Assembly (NCBI GenBank): GCA_905205065.1
Contig: CAJLCI010000008.1
Span: forward strand, 15,440 to 79,439
DNA from: an uncultured Eubacteriales bacterium
Lineage (GTDB): Bacteria > Bacillota > Clostridia > Oscillospirales > CAG-272
Direction: 5' to 3'
Length of the DNA stretch: 64,000 bases
The notes beneath the pieces are model-generated. The model had not been told where the DNA came from, searched no databases, and saw only the letters and a list, made by a program, of their open reading frames with translations. This document shows positions 40,253 to 49,091 of the stretch, piece after piece. Position 1 is the first letter of the stretch; every line of letters starts with the position of its first letter. The position numbers and the translations under genes were made by a program.

Positions 40253-41533
40253 TTACGCGTCTATAAAATATTGGGCTGCGGTGAGTATACCGTATCGTCC
40301 GCTCTCGTATGTAAGCCCTCCCTGAAGATACGCGATGAACGGAGGCTTTACCGGACCGTCGGCCGACAGCTCTATCGAAGAGCCTTGCGTAAAGGCGCCG
40401 GCTGCCATAATTACCGAATCGCTGTATCCGGGCATTGCATACGGTTCCGGCGTTACAAATGAATCGACCGCGGAGCCTTTCTGAATACCTCGGCAAAACG
40501 CGCAGAGCTTTTCCGCAGAACCGAGATGAAGCAGCTGTATAATGTCGCTTCTCGGAGCATCCGCAGACGGCTCAGTCCTGCAGCCGAGCGATGAAAATAT
40601 ATACGCGGCGAGGGAGGCTGTTTTCAGTGCCTGTGCGACAACGTGTGGGGCCATAAAAAATCCCTTATACATATTGCGCGTTGTGCCGAGTGTCGCTCCT
40701 CCCTCAAGCCCTATGCCGGGAGATGAAAACCTGCAGCCGCATAGCTCTATAGCCTTACGGCTGCCGGCCAGATATCCGCCGCTTTCAGCAATTCCGCCGC
40801 CCGGATTTTTGATCAGAGAGCCTATGAGAAGATCCGCTTTAGGTTCAGACAGCTCGGTAAATTCCCCATAGCAGTTGTCTACAACCACAAAAGCTTCGGA
40901 AAGATTCCGGACAAAGCTGATAATTTCATTTATCTGAGAAACGGTCAAAGTAGGTCTGTCAAGATAACCTTTTGAACGCTGAATAAATATAACCTTTATA
41001 TTTCTGTCAGAAGCGAGCGCGGATTTGATTGAATCAAAATCTATAATGTCCGATGCCTTATGCATATATGCAGGCGATTCATCCGGAAATTCGGTCTGAA
41101 GAAGGTCGATTTGTCTGTAGTTTATTCCGAAATCATGCAGTGAGCCTTCTCCGCTTTTTCCGGAAATTCCGATAACGCTGTCAAGGGTATCGTACGGTTT
41201 TCCTGTAACCGCAAGCATTGTGTCACCCGGGCGCAGCAGACCGAAAAGCCCTATAGTCAGAGCATGCGTTCCTGACAGAATGCTGTGCCTGACGAACGCG
41301 GCTTCTGTTCCGAAAACCGATGCATATATTCGGTCGAGCTTTTCCCTGCCCTGATCATCGTAGCCGTAACCTGTTGAGGGCATAAACACGGCTTCGGAAA
41401 CGCGCTCTGCCTGAAATGCCTCGATTACCTGTTCTGTCCGGATTGTGGAAACTCTGTCTATCTCCGAAAACCTATCGGAAAGCGCGGATTCAGCTTCCGC
41501 GGCAAGATTTTTTATTTTATCTGATAATAACAT
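40253..41533 (-). CDS. Methionine gamma-lyase-family PLP enzyme (YnbB-like)
   Basis: About 426 residues of the fold-I PLP family formerly labelled aluminium resistance protein. Visible: MPSTGYGYDDQGREKLDRIY, HSILSGTHALTIGLFGLLRP, VVVDNCYGEFTE and the PLP lysine in LLIGSLIKNPGGG. C-S lyase activity on methionine or cysteine derivatives is expected from the family, not proven. The start is ATG 41533, eight bases after TAGGA; ATG 41542 is upstream of that site. The leader contains a 14-bp repeat array. Confidence 0.87.
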   Translation of the reverse strand: MLLSDKIKNLAAEAESALSDRFSEIDRVSTIRTEQVIEAFQAERVSEAVFMPSTGYGYDDQGREKLDRIYASVFGTEAAFVRHSILSGTHALTIGLFGLLRPGDTMLAVTGKPYDTLDSVIGISGKSGEGSLHDFGINYRQIDLLQTEFPDESPAYMHKASDIIDFDSIKSALASDRNIKVIFIQRSKGYLDRPTLTVSQINEIISFVRNLSEAFVVVDNCYGEFTELSEPKADLLIGSLIKNPGGGIAESGGYLAGSRKAIELCGCRFSSPGIGLEGGATLGTTRNMYKGFFMAPHVVAQALKTASLAAYIFSSLGCRTEPSADAPRSDIIQLLHLGSAEKLCAFCRGIQKGSAVDSFVTPEPYAMPGYSDSVIMAAGAFTQGSSIELSADGPVKPPFIAYLQGGLTYESGRYGILTAAQYFIDA

Positions 41534-41550
41534 TTTACACATCCTAATTA

Positions 41551-41652
41551 AATAAAGACCGATTAATAAAGACTAATCAATAAAGATTAATTAATAAAAA
41601 CTTATTAGTAAAGACCGGTTAAATAAAGACTGCTTAATAAATACTGGTTAAA
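41551..41652 (-). repeat. Tandem array of 14-bp units
   Basis: Seven or eight units of AATAAAGACYRRTT form (AATAAAGACCGATT, AATAAAGACTAATC, AATAAAGATTAATT, then more degenerate). It lies in the leader of the PLP enzyme gene, between it and the M42-like gene. Confidence 0.75.
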
Positions 41653-41671
41653 TAGTTGTTTGTACATAATT

Positions 41672-42826
41672 TCAAAGCTGGATATTGGAGAGAACATGTG
41701 CTAAAAACGAAATATATTCGGTTATTGTTCTTTTTTTCATAATTGGCGAGCCGGTATTCGGTGCGTAGCACGGCGCCGCAATACTGCAAATCCGTGTTCC
41801 TCCGCAGACTCTTTGTAAAAGTATATCCTCGTCTCTCCCATTTGCCTGCGGTATTGCGCGTAAAAGCTTTTCGGTATTTTCCCTGTTTGAGTCATCGGCG
41901 TTATATGATTCGCTGCCGAAGTCGGCTTTCGTATTTCTTTCCAAAATTTTTTCTGATTTTCCGGAGGTATATCCGATCCGGCTCTCACAGAAAGTATCCT
42001 GGCGGCATGTATCTCTGTATGCTGTATCAGAGAGATTTCTCAAAAATGTTCTGTCATATACAAGGCGTGTACCTTTGTACGGCAGAAAAACAGACGCGCG
42101 TTCATCATCTCCGCCGCAGATTTCCTCAGCCGTGAGAGATAAAACGACGTCCGGTTTTATCTTTTCGGCGACAGAAGCCGCATTGCTGTATCCGACCCGG
42201 CTTTTGGATGAGAAAACCGCATATATATCATAATCTGTATTTATTTTTTCGGTATACATTTTTTTAAAAGCTTCAATAACCGCGAAGGATGTAAAACGAT
42301 CCGCAAGCGCCTTTGCTGTAACGGCATCGCCCATTGATGAAAGCCGCTGTGCAAAAACAGCGCAGTCTCCCGGAGACACAAGTTCGGAGGCTTCTTTCCT
42401 GTCCGACGCTCCGATGTCAATATACAAAAGCTCAGCATCGGGGGCCTTCTCACGCTCAGACCGCTCTAAAAGATGAAGCGGTTTTGAGCAGATTATTCCG
42501 GATATCTTATCTTGTCCGCCTCCGACAGTTACACGTTTTCCGTAAAGATAACGCATGTCGAGCGTTCCGAGCGCGTCAAAGTATAGACAGCCCGATTCGT
42601 CGATGCTTTTTATCATTAAAGCCGGCTCATCGGTATGAGATGACAGTAAAATTCTTGCTTTTTGCCCGCTTCCCGAAAAATGCGCTGTCAGATTTCCGCA
42701 GCAGTCGATTTCGGTACAATCTGAATAAGGGCTTATTTCCGATTTGATTATATCAGTTACATCGTTTTCTATACCGGACGGACCAAATGCTTCGCACAGA
42801 AGCTCAAGCGTTTTCAGTTCTTCCAT
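41672..42826 (-). CDS. Degenerate M42-family aminopeptidase paralogue
   Basis: About 384 residues with the M42 fold: FGPSGIENDV, SSHTDEPALMIKSI and KALADRFTSFAVIEAFKK keep the first His/Asp and bridging Asp metal ligands. The other ligands are gone: the EE pair reads SSKSRVG, the next Asp region VVLSLTAEE, and the final His region APCYAPNTG. An extra Asp/Arg/Ser-rich stretch (about residues 260-330) replaces part of the usual core. It is probably catalytically dead or changed in function. The intact paralogue lies upstream. The start is ATG 42826; ATG 42838 overlaps the AGGAGG site. Confidence 0.72.
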   Translation of the reverse strand: MEELKTLELLCEAFGPSGIENDVTDIIKSEISPYSDCTEIDCCGNLTAHFSGSGQKARILLSSHTDEPALMIKSIDESGCLYFDALGTLDMRYLYGKRVTVGGGQDKISGIICSKPLHLLERSEREKAPDAELLYIDIGASDRKEASELVSPGDCAVFAQRLSSMGDAVTAKALADRFTSFAVIEAFKKMYTEKINTDYDIYAVFSSKSRVGYSNAASVAEKIKPDVVLSLTAEEICGGDDERASVFLPYKGTRLVYDRTFLRNLSDTAYRDTCRQDTFCESRIGYTSGKSEKILERNTKADFGSESYNADDSNRENTEKLLRAIPQANGRDEDILLQRVCGGTRICSIAAPCYAPNTGSPIMKKRTITEYISFLAHVLSNIQL

Positions 42827-43033
42827 AATTTTCAACATTCCTCCTGTAATCAGCCGTCTTTTCTGGGTGATAAAAATAAAAGTCCTGTACTATGCAATGC
42901 CAACTCCGAGTACTGCAAAGGCGGAGTCTGTCTCTGAAACTTTATGTCGTTTTGACCGTTCCGGAGAGCCTGTAATTGTAATACGGCTATTTTGTAATAC
43001 AGTAAAGATATATATTTTCATCCGAACAGCCTT

Positions 43034-44086
43034 TCATACTTTGCCGCCGTCCTTAATGAAAGCGGCAAGAGCTTTGGAAGTCAGAACAATATCCTCGCAG
43101 TCTATAATTTCATTCGGCGTATGCATGTTTGCGAGAGGAATGCTGATAACGGCACACGGTATGCCTCCGTTCTGAAACGGAATTATGTTCGCATTTGTTC
43201 CGGTTCCCATGGCTTCGACTATAACCTGAATTTTTACATCATTTTTTTCTGCCGCGGCAATGACCGCCTTTGAAAGTCTTCGATCCGTAACGGCAGACAT
43301 TGAAATTGACGGACCTCCGCCGAAGACAATAGTTTCGCTCTCCTTAGTTTGCGGTCCCTTTGCAAAGCCAACGTCAATTACAATTGCCGCGTCAGGCTTA
43401 ACCGTAAATGCTCCGGTAGCTGCTCCGCGCATATTTGTCTCCTCTCCGGAAGAAAGAAGCCAGGCTATGTTCCATCCGTAAGTATCGCCGCCGAGCAACT
43501 CCATCATATATATTACGGAGGCAATGCTCGCGCGGTTATCAAACGCCTTTCCTGCGATTCTTCCGCCCAAAAGCTCGATAGCCGGAGATATGAAAGCGGC
43601 CGAATCACCTGTTTTTACCTTTTTACGGATTTGTTCAGAGGAAAGACCTGTATATATGGCAAGATTATTCACCTCGGTAAGTTTGCCGGAAGCGTTTGCT
43701 CCGACTCCGTCACCTCCAATTCCGGAATCGATCGGGACTATGATGCCGCGAATTTCTTCAGTTCCATATACCGCAGCATCAGATCCGCAAAGCGAACGTA
43801 AATCAAGTCCGCCCAGAGCTTTGAAAGAGATTTTTCCGTCATCCTTTACCTCGCTGACCATCATACCTATTTCGTCAAAATGAGTATCTATAAGCAACGT
43901 CGGTGCCTGCCGTTCTGTTTTCGGCGCGGAGTATTTATAACAGATCAGACTATCGGAGGCGGTTTGAACGATTTCATCAAAATACGGTCCGATTAATTCT
44001 TTAAAATCTTCAATTCTTTCACTTTCAAAGCCCGAAACCGAGGTGAGCTCAGGCATAGAAATGAGAAGCTTTTTTATATCCAGCAA
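43034..44086 (-). CDS. M42-family metallo-aminopeptidase
   Basis: Cytoplasmic dizinc/dicobalt aminopeptidase of the TET/endoglucanase-M type, 350 residues. All ligand motifs are present: IDTHFDEIGMMV, GKAFDNRASIASVIYM, LLSSGEETNMRGAA (catalytic Glu pair), VIDVGFAKG and ANMHTPNEIID with the last His. It degrades short peptides in the family. Its leader carries the 15-bp repeat array 44178-44463. Confidence 0.9.
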   Translation of the reverse strand: MLDIKKLLISMPELTSVSGFESERIEDFKELIGPYFDEIVQTASDSLICYKYSAPKTERQAPTLLIDTHFDEIGMMVSEVKDDGKISFKALGGLDLRSLCGSDAAVYGTEEIRGIIVPIDSGIGGDGVGANASGKLTEVNNLAIYTGLSSEQIRKKVKTGDSAAFISPAIELLGGRIAGKAFDNRASIASVIYMMELLGGDTYGWNIAWLLSSGEETNMRGAATGAFTVKPDAAIVIDVGFAKGPQTKESETIVFGGGPSISMSAVTDRRLSKAVIAAAEKNDVKIQVIVEAMGTGTNANIIPFQNGGIPCAVISIPLANMHTPNEIIDCEDIVLTSKALAAFIKDGGKV

Positions 44087-44177
44087 AGTAAACCTCCTGC
44101 ATATTTTTTCTGATTCTTTTACTTCATATTCAATTCAGAAACCGCTCACTGCAGAGACAAACGCATTTACGATCGAT

Positions 44178-44463
44178 GTCTTTACAGTTAAATGTCTTTA
44201 CAATTAAACGTCTCGCAGTCAAACGCCTTGCAGTCAAACGCCTTGCAGTCGAAGGTCTCGCAGTCAAACGCCTTGTAATCAAATGTCTTTACAATCAAAC
44301 GTCTTGCAGTCGATCGTCTTGTAATCAAATGTCTTTACAATCAAACGTCTTGCAGTCAATCGTCTTTACAATCAAACACCTTGTAGTCGATCGTCTTTAC
44401 AATCAAACACCTTGTAGTCGAACGTCTTGCAGTTGAACGTTTTTACAATCAAACACCTTGTAG
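44178..44463 (-). repeat. Tandem array of degenerate 15-16 bp units
   Basis: About 18 units, e.g. GTCTTTACAATCAAAC, GCCTTGCAGTCAAAC, GTCTTGCAGTCGATC and ACCTTGTAGTCGAAC. Long-form (16) and short-form (15) units alternate. It fills the gap between murD and the M42 peptidase start. The pentapeptide-repeat frame it creates (RLAVK-like) is a by-product. Unit shared with 37086-37287. Confidence 0.88.
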
Positions 44464-44504
44464 CAGTCAAAACATCTACGTACGTAAAGAACTTTCTTTT
44501 AAAG

Positions 44505-45929
44505 TTATTTTATCCCATTCTCTCTTTGAATAATCGCATTAGAAACAGATTTAAATCTGTTTCCCCGTTCTTCAAAGTTCTGAAAAGCATCAAAACTTGC
44601 GCACGCCGGTGAAAGCAAAACTATATCTCCGGATGAGGCGCAGCCGTACGCGCATTCAATCGCTTTATCAAAATTACTTTCATATATAATCGGAGGAACT
44701 GTTTTTCCCTCCGCTTTACGTGTCGAAATTTCCCCGTCAAGCGCAGAAGCGATAAGAGGCGCCGCGGCTCCGGTCAGAATAACGGCCTTTGCACGCTCGC
44801 AAAGCGGCGCAGCCAGCGCGTCAAACGAAATATGTTTATCGTAGCCTCCGCATATAACCACTGCTTTTCCCGGTTCAAAATTTCCGAGAGCGGCAATCGT
44901 TCTGCTGGGAGAAGAATCTATGGAACTGTTATAGAAGCTGATTCCGCGGCACTCTCCGACAAGCTCGCATCGGTGTTCAACTCCGCCGAAATTTTTTGCA
45001 ACGCTTCTGATAGAATCATTGGAAGCAATTCCATAAACCGCGGCGATCGCCGCCATATAATTTTCTTTGTTGTGTCTGCCCGGCAAAAGAATATCGCCGG
45101 CGTCAAGCACTGCGTCGTCGCTTCGTCCACCGTTGCCGCCGGAAGATGCGGAAACTATTATTTTTCCGTCCCTCATATATACGCCGCTGTCTCCCGCAAA
45201 ATAAATTACCTCAGTTCCGTCAGGTGCGTCGTATTTCATGCCGCGTGAAATTTCGTTTCTTTCATTAAGAACTAATCTGCCGCCATTCATATACCTGTAT
45301 ATATTGCGCTTAGCGTCAATGTATTCCTCCATGCCGTGATGATAGTTAAGATGATTCGGTGAAATATTTGTCACTACGGCTATATCAGGAGACTGATTCA
45401 TTGTATGAAGCTGGAAGCTTGAAAGCTCAACGACAGCGATGTCATTTTCAGTCATTTCACCGACAGCCGGTAACAGAGAAGCTCCGATATTTCCTCCGAT
45501 AAAAGCTCGCAGACCGGATTCCGTAAGCATCTTATATATCAGCGTCGTCGTTGTCGTTTTTCCATCGCTTCCGGTAACTCCGATAATACGGCATGGGCAA
45601 AGCTTAAAAAAAAGCTCCATTTCAGATGTCATAACAGATCCGTCTGCCACAGCTCTCTGAAACTGCGGAACATCGTAACGTATTCCGGGAGCGCGAAAAA
45701 TATACTCTTCTTTTATATCGTCGAGGTAATCTTCTCCGCAGATAAGTTTTACTCCCCTGCGCTCAAGCTCTTCTGCGTGCGGCAGCTTGCTTTTAGGCTT
45801 TATATCCCTTGCTACAACAATTGCGCCGCTTTTGAGGAGATAATCTATGATAGGATAATTTGAAACTCCTACTCCGCAGACAGAACAGGATTTGCCGGAA
45901 AAATCGACATTTTCAGCGCATCGATTCAT
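44505..45929 (-). CDS. murD: UDP-N-acetylmuramoylalanine-D-glutamate ligase
   Basis: Adds D-Glu to UDP-MurNAc-L-Ala in peptidoglycan synthesis, in the cytoplasm. At 474 residues the length is normal. N-terminal UDP-binding domain (CSVCGVGVSNYPIIDYLL), ATP P-loop GVTGSDGKTTTTTLIY, NISPNHLNYHHGMEEYIDAK with the carbamylated-Lys region, and C-terminal LLSPACASFDAFQNFEERG. No other mur genes are adjacent. ATG 45929 follows a purine-rich AAAGGTAAGGTAAGGTG. Confidence 0.95.
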   Translation of the reverse strand: MNRCAENVDFSGKSCSVCGVGVSNYPIIDYLLKSGAIVVARDIKPKSKLPHAEELERRGVKLICGEDYLDDIKEEYIFRAPGIRYDVPQFQRAVADGSVMTSEMELFFKLCPCRIIGVTGSDGKTTTTTLIYKMLTESGLRAFIGGNIGASLLPAVGEMTENDIAVVELSSFQLHTMNQSPDIAVVTNISPNHLNYHHGMEEYIDAKRNIYRYMNGGRLVLNERNEISRGMKYDAPDGTEVIYFAGDSGVYMRDGKIIVSASSGGNGGRSDDAVLDAGDILLPGRHNKENYMAAIAAVYGIASNDSIRSVAKNFGGVEHRCELVGECRGISFYNSSIDSSPSRTIAALGNFEPGKAVVICGGYDKHISFDALAAPLCERAKAVILTGAAAPLIASALDGEISTRKAEGKTVPPIIYESNFDKAIECAYGCASSGDIVLLSPACASFDAFQNFEERGNRFKSVSNAIIQRENGIK

Positions 45930-46058
45930 TACACCTTACCTTACCTTTCTTTATAGATCTTACATTCGCCTGGAAGTGAAACCCTGTATTTATGGCTCTT
46001 ATTTTTGAAGCAGGCGAACGGACAAGAACGTCAGGTACGTTTACATATACAGACAAAT

Positions 46059-46088
46059 CCGGCAGGCATGAAAAACCATACCCGCCGG
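46059..46088 (-). terminator. Terminator downstream of rnpB
   Basis: CCGGCAGGCATG (46059-46070) pairs with CATACCCGCCGG (46077-46088), with two G-U pairs, over an A-rich loop. It lies about 16 bases beyond the RNase P RNA 3' end. Confidence 0.6.
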
Positions 46089-46103
46089 CTTCCTTCTGAT
46101 TAA

Positions 46104-46565
46104 ACTGAGCCTATAAGCCGGGTTCTGTCCGGCGTCCGAAACGATTATATCCTTAACGCTTTGAACGCCTGAAGCGGTCATCTGTCTCGGCGCCGTGTTA
46201 CCGCGGCGCTCATGCCACCCGCAAAATTCTGCCGGACCGGCATCAGACCAATTGAAGGCGGTCTGCTTTCACATACGGTGTTGCTCCGGATAGGGTTTAC
46301 ATTTGCACAAAGTCGCCAGTGTGCCGGTGAGCTCTTACCTCGCCTTTCCATCCTTAGACGCAAACATCCTATATCCTTGGATAGTATAATCAAATATCAT
46401 CCTCAGATATTATTCGCGGACATATAAGCATCCGGTTTATTTCTGTTGCACTTTCCCTGAAGTCACCTTCGGCGGACGTTATCCGTTATCCTGTCCTGTG
46501 GAGCCCGGACTTTCCTCATGATACGACCTTTCGGCATAATATCACGCGACCGCTCAGCTCAGTTC
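46104..46565 (-). ncRNA. rnpB: RNase P RNA
   Basis: Catalytic RNA that trims the 5' leader of tRNA precursors. On the minus strand it has the universal core words GAGGAAAGTCCGGGCTCC near the 5' end, then AGTGCAACAGAAA, GAGGTAAGAGCTCACCGG, and ACAGAACCCGGCTTAT at the 3' end. The terminal helix P1 pairs AACTGAGC (46564-46557) with GCTCAGTT (46111-46104), which fixes both ends. At about 460 bases it is longer than usual; an extended AT-rich stem around 46355-46430 accounts for the excess. The promoter at 46572-46600 places the start about 7 bases after the -10 box. Confidence 0.95.
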
Positions 46566-46571
46566 CGTTTT

Positions 46572-46600
46572 ATTATATCTTATTTATCGGTATTTGTCAA
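46572..46600 (-). promoter_or_regulatory. Consensus promoter of rnpB
   Basis: On the minus strand, TTGACA (46600-46595), exactly 17 bases, TATAAT (46577-46572). The predicted start coincides with the first bases of RNase P helix P1. Confidence 0.85.
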
Positions 46601-46667
46601 CGATAAAAGTATCATAATACTTTTATTTACGCGGTTATAAATAACGAATCTGTGCCTGTTCAGCTGT

Positions 46668-48104
46668 TCAGATATTGAGAAGCTCGTGCTTAATATCCCA
46701 AAGCTTTTTTGAAAGGTCAACATAATAGTTATGAGGATTTTCAAAGCGTTTGACCTCGTCCCATTGAAGCTCTAACTGCTCTCCGCAGTAGCGTTTTATT
46801 TCCTCGGTTGAAGGGCAGCTATACACGCATTTTCCGCCCTTGAATATCGGCTTTTGAAGCTCTTCGATTCTGTAATCGGTAAGAAGCTTGCGTTTCCAAA
46901 CGTAATCCGGGTCGAAAAGCTCAATGGGCTTTTCGGGATCAATAATTTCGTCATATACTGTAATAAGATCCGCGATAGCCTTACCCGAATCGCCCTCATA
47001 AATGCGGTAAAGGCGTTTAAAATGAGGGTTGGTGATCTTAGCAGGATTTTCGCTTATCTTAATTTTTGGAATAATTTTTCCGCTTTCATCCTCGACTGCG
47101 GAAAGTTTATATACGCCGCCGAAAACCGGTGAGCTTTTAGATGTGACAAGACGTTCTCCGACACCGAATGCGTCAATGCACGCACCCTGTTCTATAATGT
47201 CACGAATAATATATTCATCAAGAGAGTTGGAAATGACAATTTTACATTCTGTCATTCCGGCATCGTCGAGCATTTTTCTTGCTTTTTGAGTAAGGTAGGT
47301 TATATCGCCGGAATCAATCCGAACGGCGCACTTGCTTATACCGTTATTTTTAAAGGCCTTGATTGCATTCGGAATTCCGCTTTTCAGCACGTTGTAAGTA
47401 TCGACAAGCAGTGTTGCGGCAGTGGGGTACAATTTGCAGTAAGTGTCAAACGCCTCATATTCAGAGTCAAACATCTGTACCCATGAATGAGCCATGGTTC
47501 CGCCCGCAGGAACTCCGAAGCGTTCATCTGCGATCGCGCAGGCCGTACTTGCGCATCCTCCGATATATGCAGCGCGGGCGCCGAGTATCGCTCCTGCAGG
47601 TCCCTGCGCGCGGCGTGAGCCGAATTCACTTACGGGGCGCCCTTTTGCGGCGCGGACAATGCGGCTCGCTTTCGTGGCAATCAGCGACTGGTGATTGAAA
47701 GTCAGCAAAAGAAATGTCTCAATAAACTGAGCCTGATATGAGGGAGCACGTACAGTAATTACCGGTTCGCCGGGAAAAATCGGAGTGCCCTCAGGAACTG
47801 CCCACATATCTCCGGTGAATCTGAAGGTGCGAAGAGATTCGAGAAATTTTTCATCGAAGCATTTTTTGCTGCGGAGATATTCGATATCCTCATCGGAAAA
47901 GTGCAGATTGTTTATATAATCGATGATTTGTTCAAGCCCTGCGGCAATTGCAAAGCCTCCGTTGTCGGGAACTTCTCTGAAGAAAATATCAAAATAAGCT
48001 ATTTTGTCTGCCATTCCGGTCTTATAGTAACCGTTCGCCATCGTCAGCTCATAAAAATCAAAAAGCATAGTGTAATTTTCAAGAAAATATTTTTTTTCGG
48101 ACAT
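46668..48104 (-). CDS. pncB: Nicotinate phosphoribosyltransferase
   Basis: Forms nicotinate mononucleotide from nicotinate and PRPP in the NAD salvage (Preiss-Handler) pathway. At 478 residues the length is normal. N-terminal LFDFYELTMANGYYKTGM, SEFGSRRAQGPAGAILGARA (PRPP region), GGTMAHSWVQMF, RIDSGDITYLTQKARKMLD and ISNSLDEYIIRDII. It reads towards rnpB. ATG 48104 follows GGAG closely. Confidence 0.93.
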   Translation of the reverse strand: MSEKKYFLENYTMLFDFYELTMANGYYKTGMADKIAYFDIFFREVPDNGGFAIAAGLEQIIDYINNLHFSDEDIEYLRSKKCFDEKFLESLRTFRFTGDMWAVPEGTPIFPGEPVITVRAPSYQAQFIETFLLLTFNHQSLIATKASRIVRAAKGRPVSEFGSRRAQGPAGAILGARAAYIGGCASTACAIADERFGVPAGGTMAHSWVQMFDSEYEAFDTYCKLYPTAATLLVDTYNVLKSGIPNAIKAFKNNGISKCAVRIDSGDITYLTQKARKMLDDAGMTECKIVISNSLDEYIIRDIIEQGACIDAFGVGERLVTSKSSPVFGGVYKLSAVEDESGKIIPKIKISENPAKITNPHFKRLYRIYEGDSGKAIADLITVYDEIIDPEKPIELFDPDYVWKRKLLTDYRIEELQKPIFKGGKCVYSCPSTEEIKRYCGEQLELQWDEVKRFENPHNYYVDLSKKLWDIKHELLNI

Positions 48105-48248
48105 TTTAGTACTCCATTTCGCTGAAACGTATAATACGCATCAATATTACTGTTTTATTATCTGTCTTATCTTCGGGGGTTTCGGGGGTATATATTTACG
48201 CCGCTAAGACGCCGTGTTACAGGCTGTGAGCCTTCTTTGCATAAAGGC

Positions 48249-48274
48249 TTCATGCCGCTTTGAAGCGGCATGAA
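48249..48274. terminator. Hairpin between pncB and SGNH hydrolases
   Basis: TTCATGCCGCTT (48249-48260) and AAGCGGCATGAA (48263-48274) form a perfect 12-bp stem with a 2-base loop, between the end of the SGNH genes and the pncB start. The T-run is absent, so the terminator role is likely but not certain. Confidence 0.5.
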
Positions 48275-48351
48275 TAGTTGTGAGGATTTTAAAGTTTAAT
48301 TGCCTTGACGCTGAAAAATGCCGATGCCGCTCCTATATAAGAGAAACATCA

Positions 48352-48987
48352 TTAAAGCGATTTTAAAAATCCTGCAAGGCGCTCGGCAATGCGTTTATTT
48401 CCGGCGTCGCTCGGATGGAGCCCGTCGGGGCAGTATTTTTCCATTATAACAGGTATTCTTGGCTGGATTCCGCTCATAGCAAACAAATCGAGAACGGGAA
48501 CCGAATAAAACTCTGCCACTTCCTTGGCAGCAGCAACATAATCCTTAAGAAGTCTGCCGTTGCCCATGCTCGGATTATTCTCGGTCGCGCAATGCAAAGG
48601 CGTCATTATTACTGTCTGACCATCAGGATATTTTTCAAGAAGTCCGCGGAGAAGTACATGCCATGCTCCGTAATAGGTATCTTTTGTCCTGTCTGTAAAT
48701 TCTCCGAACGGCGCTCTGCCGTGGAGAAAATCGTTGACTCCGCCGAAAACGACAACTATATCCGCGTCATCGTCCATTTTTATGTATCTGTCACAGAACG
48801 GATTTCCGAACAAATCCTCTCCCGCCTGCCGCGCGATTCTTGTACAGCTTATTCCGTAATTGCGCGCTTCTGCCAGTCCGCATTCACGCGCCAGTACATT
48901 CAGATATATATTTTCCCGGCAGGAGGTTCCTACCCCTTCAGTAATACTGTCTCCGAGAAAATTGATTTTTTTATTCTTAAGTTCCAT
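48352..48987 (-). CDS. SGNH/GDSL hydrolase, copy 2 of a tandem pair
   Basis: Esterase/lipase or carbohydrate-esterase of the SGNH fold, 211 residues, no signal peptide. Block I is INFLGDSITEGVG (Ser nucleophile), block II the Gly in RNYGISCTRIARQ, block III FGGVNDFLHG (Asn), block V CPDGLHPSDAGN (Asp and His). It is the second member of a tandem duplication; long stretches such as TYYGAWHVLLRGLLEKYPDG are identical in both. The substrate is unknown; acetyl groups on plant sugars are a common target. Confidence 0.88.
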   Translation of the reverse strand: MELKNKKINFLGDSITEGVGTSCRENIYLNVLARECGLAEARNYGISCTRIARQAGEDLFGNPFCDRYIKMDDDADIVVVFGGVNDFLHGRAPFGEFTDRTKDTYYGAWHVLLRGLLEKYPDGQTVIMTPLHCATENNPSMGNGRLLKDYVAAAKEVAEFYSVPVLDLFAMSGIQPRIPVIMEKYCPDGLHPSDAGNKRIAERLAGFLKSL

Positions 48988-49091
48988 AGAATTCTCCGTT
49001 TGTAGTTTGTCCGTGTTACCGTTTTTAGTTATACCGAAGCAAGTTATTCTTTTACGTCAGACGAGTTCAGCCATCTGCATGAATTTTAGAA

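Noticed and set aside
44176..44436. Repeat protein RLAVK-like encoded by the 15-bp array
   Set aside because: The frame is a trivial result of 15-bp units; 16-base units break it repeatedly, and no ribosome-binding site precedes it.
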